Below are positions 1-8,881 of a stretch of 37,825 nt of DNA, in pieces. Within the stretch, counting starts at the first letter, position 1. Each line of letters starts with the position of its first letter. This DNA comes from Chitinophagaceae bacterium (GTDB taxonomy: Bacteria; Bacteroidota; Bacteroidia; Chitinophagales; Chitinophagaceae). A program made the translations under genes and the position numbers. The notes beneath the pieces were generated by a model. The model was not told where the DNA came from. It saw nothing but the letters and a program-made list of their open reading frames with translations, and searched no databases. The stretch lies in assembly GCA_014380425.1 (NCBI GenBank), contig JACMJX010000126.1:1-37825 (forward strand), written 5' to 3'.

Positions 1-1292
1 CCGATGGCGTGACGCAGTGCGTCTATCCGGCTTGTTTGACCACAGCCCTTGCCAATCAGCTGTTTATTCTTCACCAGGGCAATAGCATTCGATTTGAGAT
101 GCTTGCAAACGATGTTGGAGAATTCCAGGTCGCTTCTTTCCTGGGCAGTGGAGTTTCTTCCGCCCGCTTCCTCCCATTTCAGATAGCTGCCTTCATCATG
201 CTGCTGGCTGAGAACACCGTTTAAAAGAGATTTATATTGACCAGAGCCACCTGCTTTTCCGATCTGCTGGAGAAGAATCCGGTTCTTTTTGCTTTTAAGT
301 ACCACAAGCGCCTCTTCACTGAATGAAGGAGCAATGAGCACCTCAAAGAATATTTCACTGATGGCATTCGCCGTTTCTTTGTCGATTTCAGCATTACATA
401 CCAGTACTCCACCAAACGCACTTTCAGGATCTCCTGCCAGTGCAGCTTCCCAGCTCGATTTAACATCTGGCCTGCACGCAATGCCGCAAGGATTGGTGTG
501 CTTGATAATGGCAAAGGTTGTTTCTGTAAATTCCTGTATCAGCTGCACCGCAGCTTCCACATCTACCAGGTTATTGTAGGAAAGTTCTTTTCCATTCAAC
601 TGTATGAACAATTTACTGACGTCGCCATAAAAAACACCCTGTTGATGAGGGTTTTCGCCATAGCGCATTACAGTGGCATTTTGATCAAAGGGGTTAAAAT
701 GATTCGACTGCATAAAATAGTTAGAAATGGCGATATCATAACCCGAGCAAATATTGAACGCCTTTGCAGCGAATGCTCTACGCTGTTCCAGCGTTGTTAC
801 GCCTTTTTGCTCCCTTAGGATCGCTTCGAGCTGTGCGTACGCTTTTTTGGAAGCTACCACCACCACATCTTTATGATTCTTCGCCGCCGCCCGTATCATG
901 GAAGGCCCCCCGATATCTATTTTCTCGATAATTGCTTTTTCTTCCGTAGTGCTGGCAACCGTTTCCTCGAAAGGATAAAGATCCACTATTACCAGGTCAA
1001 TTTCCGGGATCTTGTATTCCGCCATTTCTCTCAGGTGCTGTTCATCGTCCCGCTTTCCTAGAATACCTCCAAAAACGGCCGGGTGCAGCGTCTTAACCCT
1101 TCCCCCCAAGATGGAAGGATAAGTGGTAAGCGACTCCACCGGAGTACAGGGAACGCCAAGGTCCTCTATAAAAAGTTGAGTTCCTCCTGTTGAATAAATA
1201 GTGATCCCCAGGGTATGAAGCTCTTTTACGATAGCATCCAGCCCATCTTTATAAAACACGGAGATAAGGGCAGCTTGAATTTTCTTGTCCAT
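1..1292 (-). CDS. purH: Bifunctional phosphoribosylaminoimidazolecarboxamide formyltransferase/IMP cyclohydrolase, N-terminal part, runs off the left edge
   Basis: Manual reverse-strand translation from ATG at 1292: MDKKIQAALISVFYKDGLDAIVKELHTLGITIYSTGGTQLFIEDLGVPCTPVESLTTYPSILGGRVKTLHPAVFGGIL...IDIGGPSMIRAAAKNHKDVVVVAS, typical PurH MGS/IMPCH motifs. Not in ORF track because no stop inside the window. Confidence 0.93.
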   Translation of the reverse strand, partial: MDKKIQAALISVFYKDGLDAIVKELHTLGITIYSTGGTQLFIEDLGVPCTPVESLTTYPSILGGRVKTLHPAVFGGILGKRDDEQHLREMAEYKIPEIDLVIVDLYPFEETVASTTEEKAIIEKIDIGGPSMIRAAAKNHKDVVVVASKKAYAQLEAILREQKGVTTLEQRRAFAAKAFNICSGYDIAISNYFMQSNHFNPFDQNATVMRYGENPHQQGVFYGDVSKLFIQLNGKELSYNNLVDVEAAVQLIQEFTETTFAIIKHTNPCGIACRPDVKSSWEAALAGDPESAFGGVLVCNAEIDKETANAISEIFFEVLIAPSFSEEALVVLKSKKNRILLQQIGKAGGSGQYKSLLNGVLSQQHDEGSYLKWEEAGGRNSTAQERSDLEFSNIVCKHLKSNAIALVKNKQLIGKGCGQTSRIDALRHAI

Positions 1293-1364
1293 AGCTTTTA
1301 GTTGAAAAGAGCGGCAAAGCTAAGTAAATCGGTGAAGAAAGGAGAAGATAAGTACGGTATGTAT

Positions 1365-2960
1365 TCAATATGCGGCATACCGCTTTCGCCTCCAACGTTC
1401 CACAAGCGCAATGAACAGAAATAATATAATTAGCTGGTAAAAAGATATCCCTATTTCCCCGGTAACCGTTAAAGGCATCCTCTCGATATGAATTATAAAA
1501 TCATTCATCAGCCTGATAAGGAATGTAACGATCCTTCCGGTAAACACAGGTAATATGGGGAAAAAGGACACTACACACAAAACAAGCATTCCCATCAGGA
1601 TAAGGGTCGACAATGGCACCGCCACCATATTGGATACAAGAAACCAGTTCGGGAACTGCTGGAAATAATAAAGACAGAGAGGGATGGTTAAAACCTGGGC
1701 AGAAAGCGTAACGGCTGCCAGCTTCCATATAATATCGAGCAGTTTGTTTCTAACACAGACAAGATTATATATTGGTTTCATGAAGATAACCAGGCTCAAT
1801 ACCGCCATATAAGATAACTGAAATCCTGCATCGAATAGCCATAATGGATGAAAGCAAAGCAGTAAAAAAGCAGAAACGGCCAGGCTGTTGTAAATGGAAC
1901 TTCTTCTATTGATGCTATTGCCCAACACAATAACAGAAAACATAAGCGCCGACCGTAATACGGAAGGCGAACTGCCTGCCAGCAGGCTGAAACTCCACAA
2001 ACCACTTAGCAGAACAAGGGGCCGTAACCAGTTGAAATAGCGTAATAACGAAAAGGGTTTTAAAAGCACCAGCAGAACATAGTAAATAAGCCCGACATGC
2101 AGCCCCGAAATTGCTATTATATGAACGACACCTGTATTGGAGTAAGAGCGCACCAGTTCCTTATCCAGATCATTCTTATATCCGATCAGCAAAGCTTCAG
2201 CCAGCCCGGCTTCTTTCTTTCCTTCAATATAAGTTCGTAAAACCGCCAGCGTCTTTTCACGTGTATATGAAAATAGTCTGCTAAAACCCCGCACCGTTTC
2301 ACTATCCAGAACCAGGTATTGTCCGTTTTGCAGGTAAGCCTGGTGATATGTATTCATCAGGGCACAATACTTACGGTAGCTGAAGCCGGTGCTGTTTGGA
2401 AAATCGGCAATGGGTCTAAGCTTCGTTGCGATGCAAAGAAGGTTGCCAGCCCTTACAGGTAAAGAGCTGTCTTTTTCTATGGATAATGTGATTGTGCCAG
2501 ACGCGGCTTTCACGCTATCATTCAGTATTATCCCTTCTATATTCGTCGTAACCCTGTAAGAAACTGTTTTTTCCAGCGGGGGATCCCTCACCCGCACGAG
2601 TAATACAGCATTCTTTGCGTTTTTATATCCTATCCAGTTTTTATCATTCCTGATATCCCCTAAAAAAACAAGCAGGCAGGCCAGAAGGAAGAACAGAACA
2701 TAAATAGAAGCTGCCGACATACAATACCAGTAAAAGCGCCGGTACAAATGGCTACCATTCACCACTACAAATAATGCCAGGGCAGCTAAAATACTATACA
2801 GAATTATCCGGATAGGAAAAGGCCTATTCCATTGGCAAGTAATTCCGGTAGCAAATGGAATTAAATAACGGATAAAGGGAGCTTCTTTCCACAAAGGAGC
2901 CGGTTTGAATTTCATCCCTCTAAAATAAGATAGGGATCTGCTTCGAAAGTGGTGAAACAA
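1365..2960 (-). CDS. comEC: ComEC/Rec2-family competence membrane protein; start may be 2915 (MKFKPAPLW)
   Basis: 531-aa polytopic protein with DUF4131-like N-terminus and competence motif 'GVVHIIAISGLHVGLIYYVLL'; no C-terminal metallo-beta-lactamase domain visible. Confidence 0.88.
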   Translation of the reverse strand: MFHHFRSRSLSYFRGMKFKPAPLWKEAPFIRYLIPFATGITCQWNRPFPIRIILYSILAALALFVVVNGSHLYRRFYWYCMSAASIYVLFFLLACLLVFLGDIRNDKNWIGYKNAKNAVLLVRVRDPPLEKTVSYRVTTNIEGIILNDSVKAASGTITLSIEKDSSLPVRAGNLLCIATKLRPIADFPNSTGFSYRKYCALMNTYHQAYLQNGQYLVLDSETVRGFSRLFSYTREKTLAVLRTYIEGKKEAGLAEALLIGYKNDLDKELVRSYSNTGVVHIIAISGLHVGLIYYVLLVLLKPFSLLRYFNWLRPLVLLSGLWSFSLLAGSSPSVLRSALMFSVIVLGNSINRRSSIYNSLAVSAFLLLCFHPLWLFDAGFQLSYMAVLSLVIFMKPIYNLVCVRNKLLDIIWKLAAVTLSAQVLTIPLCLYYFQQFPNWFLVSNMVAVPLSTLILMGMLVLCVVSFFPILPVFTGRIVTFLIRLMNDFIIHIERMPLTVTGEIGISFYQLIILFLFIALVERWRRKRYAAY

Positions 2961-3061
2961 CCCTTTTTCTGCCCCGTAGTCAACTCTTCATAGGGCGCAA
3001 TAATGGCAGTTCATTTAATAGGTTCAATAGACAGTGATCTTATAACTAGATTTCGTTGATA

Positions 3062-3167
3062 CTAAGTAAATACTAGGCAGATCCTAGGTAAATACTAGGT
3101 AGATTCTAGCTTGTTGTACCTAGAATGTACCTAGTATCTACCTAGTATCTACCTAGGATGTACCTAG
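3062..3167. repeat. Ten CTAG-type boxes (first is CTAA) at 11-bp period in two opposed arrays forming a ~48-bp imperfect inverted repeat around a 10-nt spacer
   Basis: Box starts 3062(ctaa), 3073, 3084, 3095, 3106 then 3120, 3131, 3142, 3153, 3164. Arms 3062-3109 and 3120-3167 are complementary at 41/48 positions by hand count; spacer cttgttgtac (3110-3119). Confidence 0.95.
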
Positions 3168-3363
3168 GATGGGCGAAAAATAGCTATAAGATACATGTAG
3201 ATGTAGCGGTGAAGAAAGGTCGATAAAGCTTGAAAAATCAGCATAATCGTAGGATCCTTGAGCCGGGGAGGGGTTATCAGGGTTCTTAATTTCTAAAGAA
3301 ATAGTGCCAGAATGGCATTTTTAATAATTACTACAGAACGGCTCTAAATAGCAATTTGTCCAG

Positions 3364-3463
3364 TGCTTCAAGATGATACGCGGGGGTGAAGGCGACTGCT
3401 TCAAGATGACACACGTGGTGTGAAGGCGCCTGCTTCAGGATGACGCGCGGGGGTGAATGACTC
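3364..3463. repeat. Three-copy imperfect tandem repeat, 33-34 bp unit
   Basis: Copies begin at 3364 (tgcttcaagatgatacgcgggggtgaaggcgac), 3397 (tgcttcaagatgacacacgtggtgtgaaggcgcc) and 3431 (tgcttcaggatgacgcgcgggggtgaatgac). Confidence 0.9.
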
Positions 3464-3525
3464 ACGCAATGGGTTAACCCACAAAACAGGTTTGCAGAGT
3501 GGATGTTTACAGAAAGACAGCTTCG

Positions 3526-6351
3526 CTATTTACTCAGGTACATACTTCTGTCTTTATAAAGCTGCCTGAAATAGGGATCCCGAAGATCCTTGATAAACCG
3601 GATCGCTTCACCGGTACTTTTCATTTCAGGGCCAAGCTCTTTATTTACACCCGGAAACTTATTGAAGCTGAATACGGGTTCCTTGATGGCAAAGCCCTTT
3701 AGCTTTTTTTCGTACTTGAAGTCGGTAAGCTTGTGCCCACCTATCATTATCTTGGTAGCGATATTCAGGTAGGGAATCTGGTAAGCTTTGGCGATAAAAG
3801 GCGTTGTGCGCGATGCCCTTGGATTGGCCTCGATCACATACACTTTACCGTCTTTTATGGCGAACTGAATATTGATCAGCCCTTTAATATTGAGCGCTCT
3901 TGCTATCTTTTCCGCATAATGTTCCATAGTGGTGACTATAAGCGGGGTCAGGTTAAAAGCTGGAAGCACGGCGTTACTGTCACCGCTATGGATGCCAGCG
4001 GGCTCGATATGCTCCATAACGCCCATAACATGGAACGTATCTCCGTCGAAGATGGCATCGATCTCCGCTTCCTGGCAGCGGTCGAGGAAATGATCAATAA
4101 GTATCTTATTGCCAGGAAGATGTTTCAACAGGCTGACGACTGCTTTCTCTACATCTTCATCATTGATAACGATCCGCATTCTTTGTCCGCCAAGTACATA
4201 GCTGGGCCGCACCAGCACAGGATAAAGCACCCTGTTGGCTACTTCAATAGCTTCATCTACGGAATGAGCAGTGCCATAATTCGGGTAAGGGATATTGAGT
4301 TCTTTCAGCATATCGCTGAACCTTCCGCGGTCTTCCGCAATATCCATGCTATCGAATGACGTACCTATTATCTTGATTCCCTTGTTGTGAAGGCGTTCTG
4401 CAAGCTTTAATGCTGTTTGGCCACCTAATTGAACAATTACTCCCTCCGGCTTTTCATGTTCCACTATTTCCCAAAGATGTTCCCAGTAAACGGGCTCGAA
4501 ATACAGCTTGTCGGCAATATCGAAATCGGTGGAAACAGTCTCGGGGTTACAGTTAACCATAATGGCTTCATAACCTGCTTCCTTGATGGCTAGTAATCCG
4601 TGGACGCAGCAATAATCGAACTCGATGCCTTGCCCTATCCTGTTGGGGCCCGATCCGAGTACGATTATCTTTTTTCTGTCTGATACCTTGCTTTCACTGA
4701 CTCCGCTGCTCTCGAAAGTGGAATAGAAGTACGGTGTTTTGGCTTCAAACTCTGCTGCGCAAGTATCCACCATCTTGAACACTCTTTTAATACCGGCAGC
4801 CTTTCTTTTCTCGTAAAGAGAATCTTCCGTGCCATCGTTCATGATGCGGCAGATCTGTTCATCGCTAAAGCCCATTCGCTTGGCGTCTTGTAAAAGATCC
4901 ATAGGAAGCGATTCCAGCTTGTACTTTGAAAGCTCTTTTTCCATAGTGCAGATCTTCTGGATCTCGTAAAGGAACCAGCGGTCGATGCCATTGGTTGCCT
5001 TCGATATGGTGCCAACGGAGATGCCGGCCATCAGAGCATCTTTAATGCGGAAAATCCTGTCCCATTTAGGTATTTTGATATACTCCAGCAGTTCTTCGGC
5101 GTGCATAAGGCTTTTGCCATAGTAGCCGAGGCCCACGGCATTGTTTTCAAGGCTCTGGCAGGCTTTCTGAACCGCTTCGGTAAAGCTGCGGCCTATAGCC
5201 ATTACTTCGCCGACGCTCTTCATCTGCAGGCCAAGTGTATCATCTGCACCTTTAAACTTGTCGAAGTTCCAGCGGGGAATTTTGACTATAACATAGTCTA
5301 GTGCAGGTTCAAAATAAGCCGATGTCGTTTTTGTGATCTGGTTTTTCAGTTCATCCAGGAAATAGCCGATAGCAAGCTTGGCGGCTATTTTGGCTATGGG
5401 ATAACCGGTGGCTTTGGAGGCGAGCGCGGAAGAGCGGCTCACCCGGGGATTGATTTCGATGGCAATGATTTCTTCCGTATCGGGGTTGAGCGCGAATTGC
5501 ACATTGCATCCGCCGGCAAAGTTGCCAAGGTCTCGCATCATCCTGATGGCTGTATTCCGCATCAATTGATAGGCTGTATCACTTAGCGTCATGGCGGGGG
5601 CAACGGTGATCGAATCACCGGTATGCACACCCATCGGGTCAAAGTTTTCTACAGCGCAAATGATCACCACGTTATCATTGGAATCTCTTAATAATTCGAG
5701 TTCAAATTCTTTCCAACCAAGTACGGCTTTTTCCACAAGTACTTCATGAATAGGCGATGCCTGAAGTCCACGGTTCAACGCTTCATCGAGATCTTCTTTT
5801 CCATGCACGAATCCGCCACCTGTGCCGCCGAGCGTGAAAGAGGGTCGTATTACAAGCGGGAAGCCGATTTCCTGTGCAAACTCTTTTCCTTCCAGGTAGG
5901 AATTAGCTGTTTTGGCCGTAGCCACCGGCACTCCCATCTGAATCATCCACTGGCGGAACTTTTCCCTGTCTTCGGCCTTATCGATGGCTTTTATGTCAAC
6001 TCCTATAAGACGTACATTGTATTTCTCCCAGATACCCAGGTCTTCTGCTTCTTTAGCCAGGTTGAGGGCCGTTTGGCCGCCCATAGTGGGTAATACGGCG
6101 TCTATCTGATTTTCTTCCAGTATTTGTTCGATGCTTTCTGCCGTAAGTGGCAGCAGGTAAACCTTATCGGCCATCATAGGGTCCGTCATGATCGTAGCCG
6201 GATTGCTATTAATCAGGTACACTTTTATCCCTTCTTCTCTCAGGCTTCTTGCGGCCTGCGTGCCGGCATAGTCGAATTCGCAGGCTTGCCCGATGATGAT
6301 AGGTCCCGAACCGATAATCAAAACTGATTTTATAGACTGGTCTCTTGGCAT
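3526..6351 (-). CDS. carB: Carbamoyl-phosphate synthase large subunit (start trimmed to [17 protein letters not shown])
   Basis: Two ATP-grasp halves, each with an N-terminal 'GSGPxxIGQ' motif; ends shortly after '[37 protein letters not shown]'. Confidence 0.96.
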   Translation of the reverse strand: MPRDQSIKSVLIIGSGPIIIGQACEFDYAGTQAARSLREEGIKVYLINSNPATIMTDPMMADKVYLLPLTAESIEQILEENQIDAVLPTMGGQTALNLAKEAEDLGIWEKYNVRLIGVDIKAIDKAEDREKFRQWMIQMGVPVATAKTANSYLEGKEFAQEIGFPLVIRPSFTLGGTGGGFVHGKEDLDEALNRGLQASPIHEVLVEKAVLGWKEFELELLRDSNDNVVIICAVENFDPMGVHTGDSITVAPAMTLSDTAYQLMRNTAIRMMRDLGNFAGGCNVQFALNPDTEEIIAIEINPRVSRSSALASKATGYPIAKIAAKLAIGYFLDELKNQITKTTSAYFEPALDYVIVKIPRWNFDKFKGADDTLGLQMKSVGEVMAIGRSFTEAVQKACQSLENNAVGLGYYGKSLMHAEELLEYIKIPKWDRIFRIKDALMAGISVGTISKATNGIDRWFLYEIQKICTMEKELSKYKLESLPMDLLQDAKRMGFSDEQICRIMNDGTEDSLYEKRKAAGIKRVFKMVDTCAAEFEAKTPYFYSTFESSGVSESKVSDRKKIIVLGSGPNRIGQGIEFDYCCVHGLLAIKEAGYEAIMVNCNPETVSTDFDIADKLYFEPVYWEHLWEIVEHEKPEGVIVQLGGQTALKLAERLHNKGIKIIGTSFDSMDIAEDRGRFSDMLKELNIPYPNYGTAHSVDEAIEVANRVLYPVLVRPSYVLGGQRMRIVINDEDVEKAVVSLLKHLPGNKILIDHFLDRCQEAEIDAIFDGDTFHVMGVMEHIEPAGIHSGDSNAVLPAFNLTPLIVTTMEHYAEKIARALNIKGLINIQFAIKDGKVYVIEANPRASRTTPFIAKAYQIPYLNIATKIMIGGHKLTDFKYEKKLKGFAIKEPVFSFNKFPGVNKELGPEMKSTGEAIRFIKDLRDPYFRQLYKDRSMYLSK

Positions 6352-6434
6352 TTTGTTATTATAGATGATCGAAAAAACACAAATTGCGCAAAAGTAAGGG
6401 AGTGGAAGGTATTTACAAAGAAAGTAAAAATATA

Positions 6435-6479
6435 AAGGCACCGGTTACAGATGTTGTTTCAATCTGTAGCCGGTGCCTT
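6435..6479 (-). terminator. Strong hairpin terminator between the 70-aa ORF and carB
   Basis: AAGGCACCGGTTACAGAT (6435-6452) pairs with ATCTGTAGCCGGTGCCTT (6462-6479), one G-T position in 18; on the minus strand followed by TATATTTTTACTTT. Confidence 0.8.
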
Positions 6480-6498
6480 CCTGCTAAATATAATAATG

Positions 6499-6711
6499 TT
6501 AATTATGATATGCAGCGATCTCGATGTCGTCAAGAACGACGCCGCCTTTGCGAACAAGAGATTTCTTCTCGGCCAGCAGTTTGCGGGTTTCGTACTTGCT
6601 TTTAATTTTAAAGACCCATTTTTGCCTCGCCTCTTCTCCTCTGATGGCACCTACAATGAAACCGCCGGTTACGATCAGGAGGATTAGCAGTCTGATTTTA
6701 ACTTTTTTCAT
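6499..6711 (-). CDS. Small N-terminally hydrophobic protein, unknown function (70 aa)
   Basis: MKKVKIRLLILLIVTGGFIVGAIRGEEARQKW...; AGGAGGAGT ribosome-binding site directly upstream of ATG; own terminator downstream. Confidence 0.65.
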   Translation of the reverse strand: MKKVKIRLLILLIVTGGFIVGAIRGEEARQKWVFKIKSKYETRKLLAEKKSLVRKGGVVLDDIEIAAYHN

Positions 6712-6863
6712 GACTCCTCCAGGTTAATTGGTAATAGTATATAATTAAGACAGTCAAAAGTATCCAAAAGCTGTACCATAGTTAAAAAAAGAATTATAAA
6801 TAATGGTTAACAATAATCCTTTAACAGGCCATTTCATTCTATTTTTACAGCTTAGATGAATTT

Positions 6864-8582
6864 ATGATACTTTATAAACGTTTTTGGCTGTTTTTAGGAT
6901 TTCTCTCCCTTGCTTCGAGCTCCTTTTCCCAGATATTTCCATCAAAAGTTTACCCACAAGGATATTTCCGTAATCCCCTGGCAGTACCCATTAGCCTGGC
7001 GGGGAATTTTGGGGAATTACGGCCTAATCACTATCACATGGGGCTCGATCTAAAGACCCAGCAACGGGAGAACTTGCCGGTGTACGCAGCGGCTGAAGGT
7101 TATATATCGAGAATTAAGGTTGAACCCGCCGGATTCGGCAGGGCTATTTATATCGATCATCCAAATGGTTTTACTACTGTCTATTGCCATCTCAATAATT
7201 TTACACCTAAACTGGAAGCCTATCTTAAAGAACAGCAATACATGCAGGAGTCGTGGCGTGTTTTTCTTGCCATACCTTCCGGGCTATTCCCGGTAAATAA
7301 GGGCGATTTTATAGCCTATAGCGGTAATACTGGCGGATCACAAGGTCCGCATACGCATTTCGAGATCCGTTCTACTGCCGGAGATGTTAATTTCAACCCA
7401 ATGCTGTTTGGATTCAACATTCCTGACAATACAAAGCCCGCTTTTTTGAGACTCGCCATTTACGACAGGAACAAGAGCACTTATGAGCAAGCACCCAGGA
7501 TAGTGCCGGTAAAAAGAACAGCAGGCGATTTTGTTACTACTCTTCCCATCATTTCCGTATCGTCTTCCAGGGTCAGCTTTGCCATTACTGGTTATGATAC
7601 ACACTCTGGTTCTTCGAACCTTAACGGAATTTACGAAGCGGTGCTATATGATGATGACAGCGCTGTTATAGGTTTTCAGATGGACGCTATTAGTTATGAA
7701 AGCACCCGCTATTTGAATGCACATATCGATTACCGTACAAAAGCAACAGGAGGGCCTTACCTGCAGCATTTGTCACAGTTACCGGGGTATGTGAATTCCA
7801 TCTATACAAATTTCATGGGCGACGGTATTATTGATCTGAGTGATGGTGGCGTTCATGCCATTCGCATCCGTATCAGAGATGCTTATGGCAATACTTCTGC
7901 ACTCAGTTGCAGAATTCAGTATAACGGGGTCTTGTCTTCCGTTACAACACCGGCAGGAAAACTATTTCATCCCCTGATGCTCGATGTATGGGAAAGTGAA
8001 AATTGCGAGTTTTATATCGGAGAAAAATGCCTGTACGACGCTGCTCATATAAAGCATCTTGTGTCGGTATCTGCAAGTGCACAGGTAGTTTCAGATGTTC
8101 ATACGATCGGCGAAACGTATATTCCATTGCAGGATTCAATAACCATAAGGATCCGGCCTACTATACCGGTTGAGGGTGAACGTGCGGCTAAAGTAGTGAT
8201 GCAACGTGTTAGTGGCGCCAAAACGGATGTGCAGAAAGTGGAATGGCAGGGCGAATGGGCTGCTGCAAAGTTCCGGGATTTTGGACGTTTTCAGCTGGTG
8301 GTGGATGAGTCTGCTCCCGTAATAGTGCCCATAGGATTTCGGAATGGCTCGGTGCTTTCAACATCTTCGAGGATTGCTTTCACTGTGAAAGATAATCTCG
8401 TAAAGTTCAAAAACGTGCGAGCCCTTCTGGATGGTGAATGGCTACGCTTCAATAACGACAAAGGCAGAACGTTTATTTATCAGTTCGACGAAAAGTGCCC
8501 GCGGGGCGCGCATACACTTTTTATATCAGCAGAAGACGAAGCTGGCAATACGGGTACGGGAACTTATAGCTTTACCCGTTAA
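6864..8582 (+). CDS. M23-family (LytM-like) metallopeptidase, exported
   Basis: Signal peptide; 'NHYHMGLDLKT', 'VYCHLNNF', 'GSQGPHTHFEIR' zinc-ligand motifs of M23. Confidence 0.92.
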   Translation: MILYKRFWLFLGFLSLASSSFSQIFPSKVYPQGYFRNPLAVPISLAGNFGELRPNHYHMGLDLKTQQRENLPVYAAAEGYISRIKVEPAGFGRAIYIDHPNGFTTVYCHLNNFTPKLEAYLKEQQYMQESWRVFLAIPSGLFPVNKGDFIAYSGNTGGSQGPHTHFEIRSTAGDVNFNPMLFGFNIPDNTKPAFLRLAIYDRNKSTYEQAPRIVPVKRTAGDFVTTLPIISVSSSRVSFAITGYDTHSGSSNLNGIYEAVLYDDDSAVIGFQMDAISYESTRYLNAHIDYRTKATGGPYLQHLSQLPGYVNSIYTNFMGDGIIDLSDGGVHAIRIRIRDAYGNTSALSCRIQYNGVLSSVTTPAGKLFHPLMLDVWESENCEFYIGEKCLYDAAHIKHLVSVSASAQVVSDVHTIGETYIPLQDSITIRIRPTIPVEGERAAKVVMQRVSGAKTDVQKVEWQGEWAAAKFRDFGRFQLVVDESAPVIVPIGFRNGSVLSTSSRIAFTVKDNLVKFKNVRALLDGEWLRFNNDKGRTFIYQFDEKCPRGAHTLFISAEDEAGNTGTGTYSFTR

Positions 8583-8881
8583 TGCAAAGAGAGATGGATT
8601 ACAAGATCAAAGAGAACTCGAAAATAGCGGCTATTGCGGCTTTGCTGATGAAGGCCAGCCAGATGGCCATGGTAGTGGGCAAAACAATTTACCTGCACAA
8701 TACATCCCGGGAAGAATTCCTCGGGGATACACGGTGGTTGAGGCATGAGATGGTTCACTTACGCCAGTTCGAGAAGTACGGGCTGCTAAGGTTTCTTTTA
8801 TTATATACCTGGGAAAGCATCCGGAAAGGCTATTATAACAACAAGTACGAGATAGAAGCCAGAAAAGGGGAAACTTTATAG
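8582..8881 (+). CDS. Small HExxH protein, DUF4157-like putative metalloprotease fragment/domain (99 aa); alternative start 8594
   Basis: 'RHEMVHLRQFEKYG...YEIEAR'; start codon overlaps the M23 stop codon (taATG). Confidence 0.75.
   Translation: MQREMDYKIKENSKIAAIAALLMKASQMAMVVGKTIYLHNTSREEFLGDTRWLRHEMVHLRQFEKYGLLRFLLLYTWESIRKGYYNNKYEIEARKGETL

Noticed and set aside
9-1061. Several + strand ORFs (9-224, 289-579, 498-818, 873-1061) and 221-514 on minus
   Set aside because: All overlap purH read on the minus strand to the window edge; no recognisable protein content.
3305-3322. tgccagaatggcattttt as a terminator for a + strand transcript
   Set aside because: Only a 5-bp stem with a 3-nt loop and no + strand gene upstream.
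3062-3463. CRISPR array interpretation of the repeats near carB
   Set aside because: 11-bp period without spacers and 33/34-bp back-to-back copies are not repeat-spacer organised; no cas genes.
3733-4359. 208-aa + strand ORF antisense to carB
   Set aside because: Shadow ORF opposite a strongly conserved gene; composition not protein-family like.
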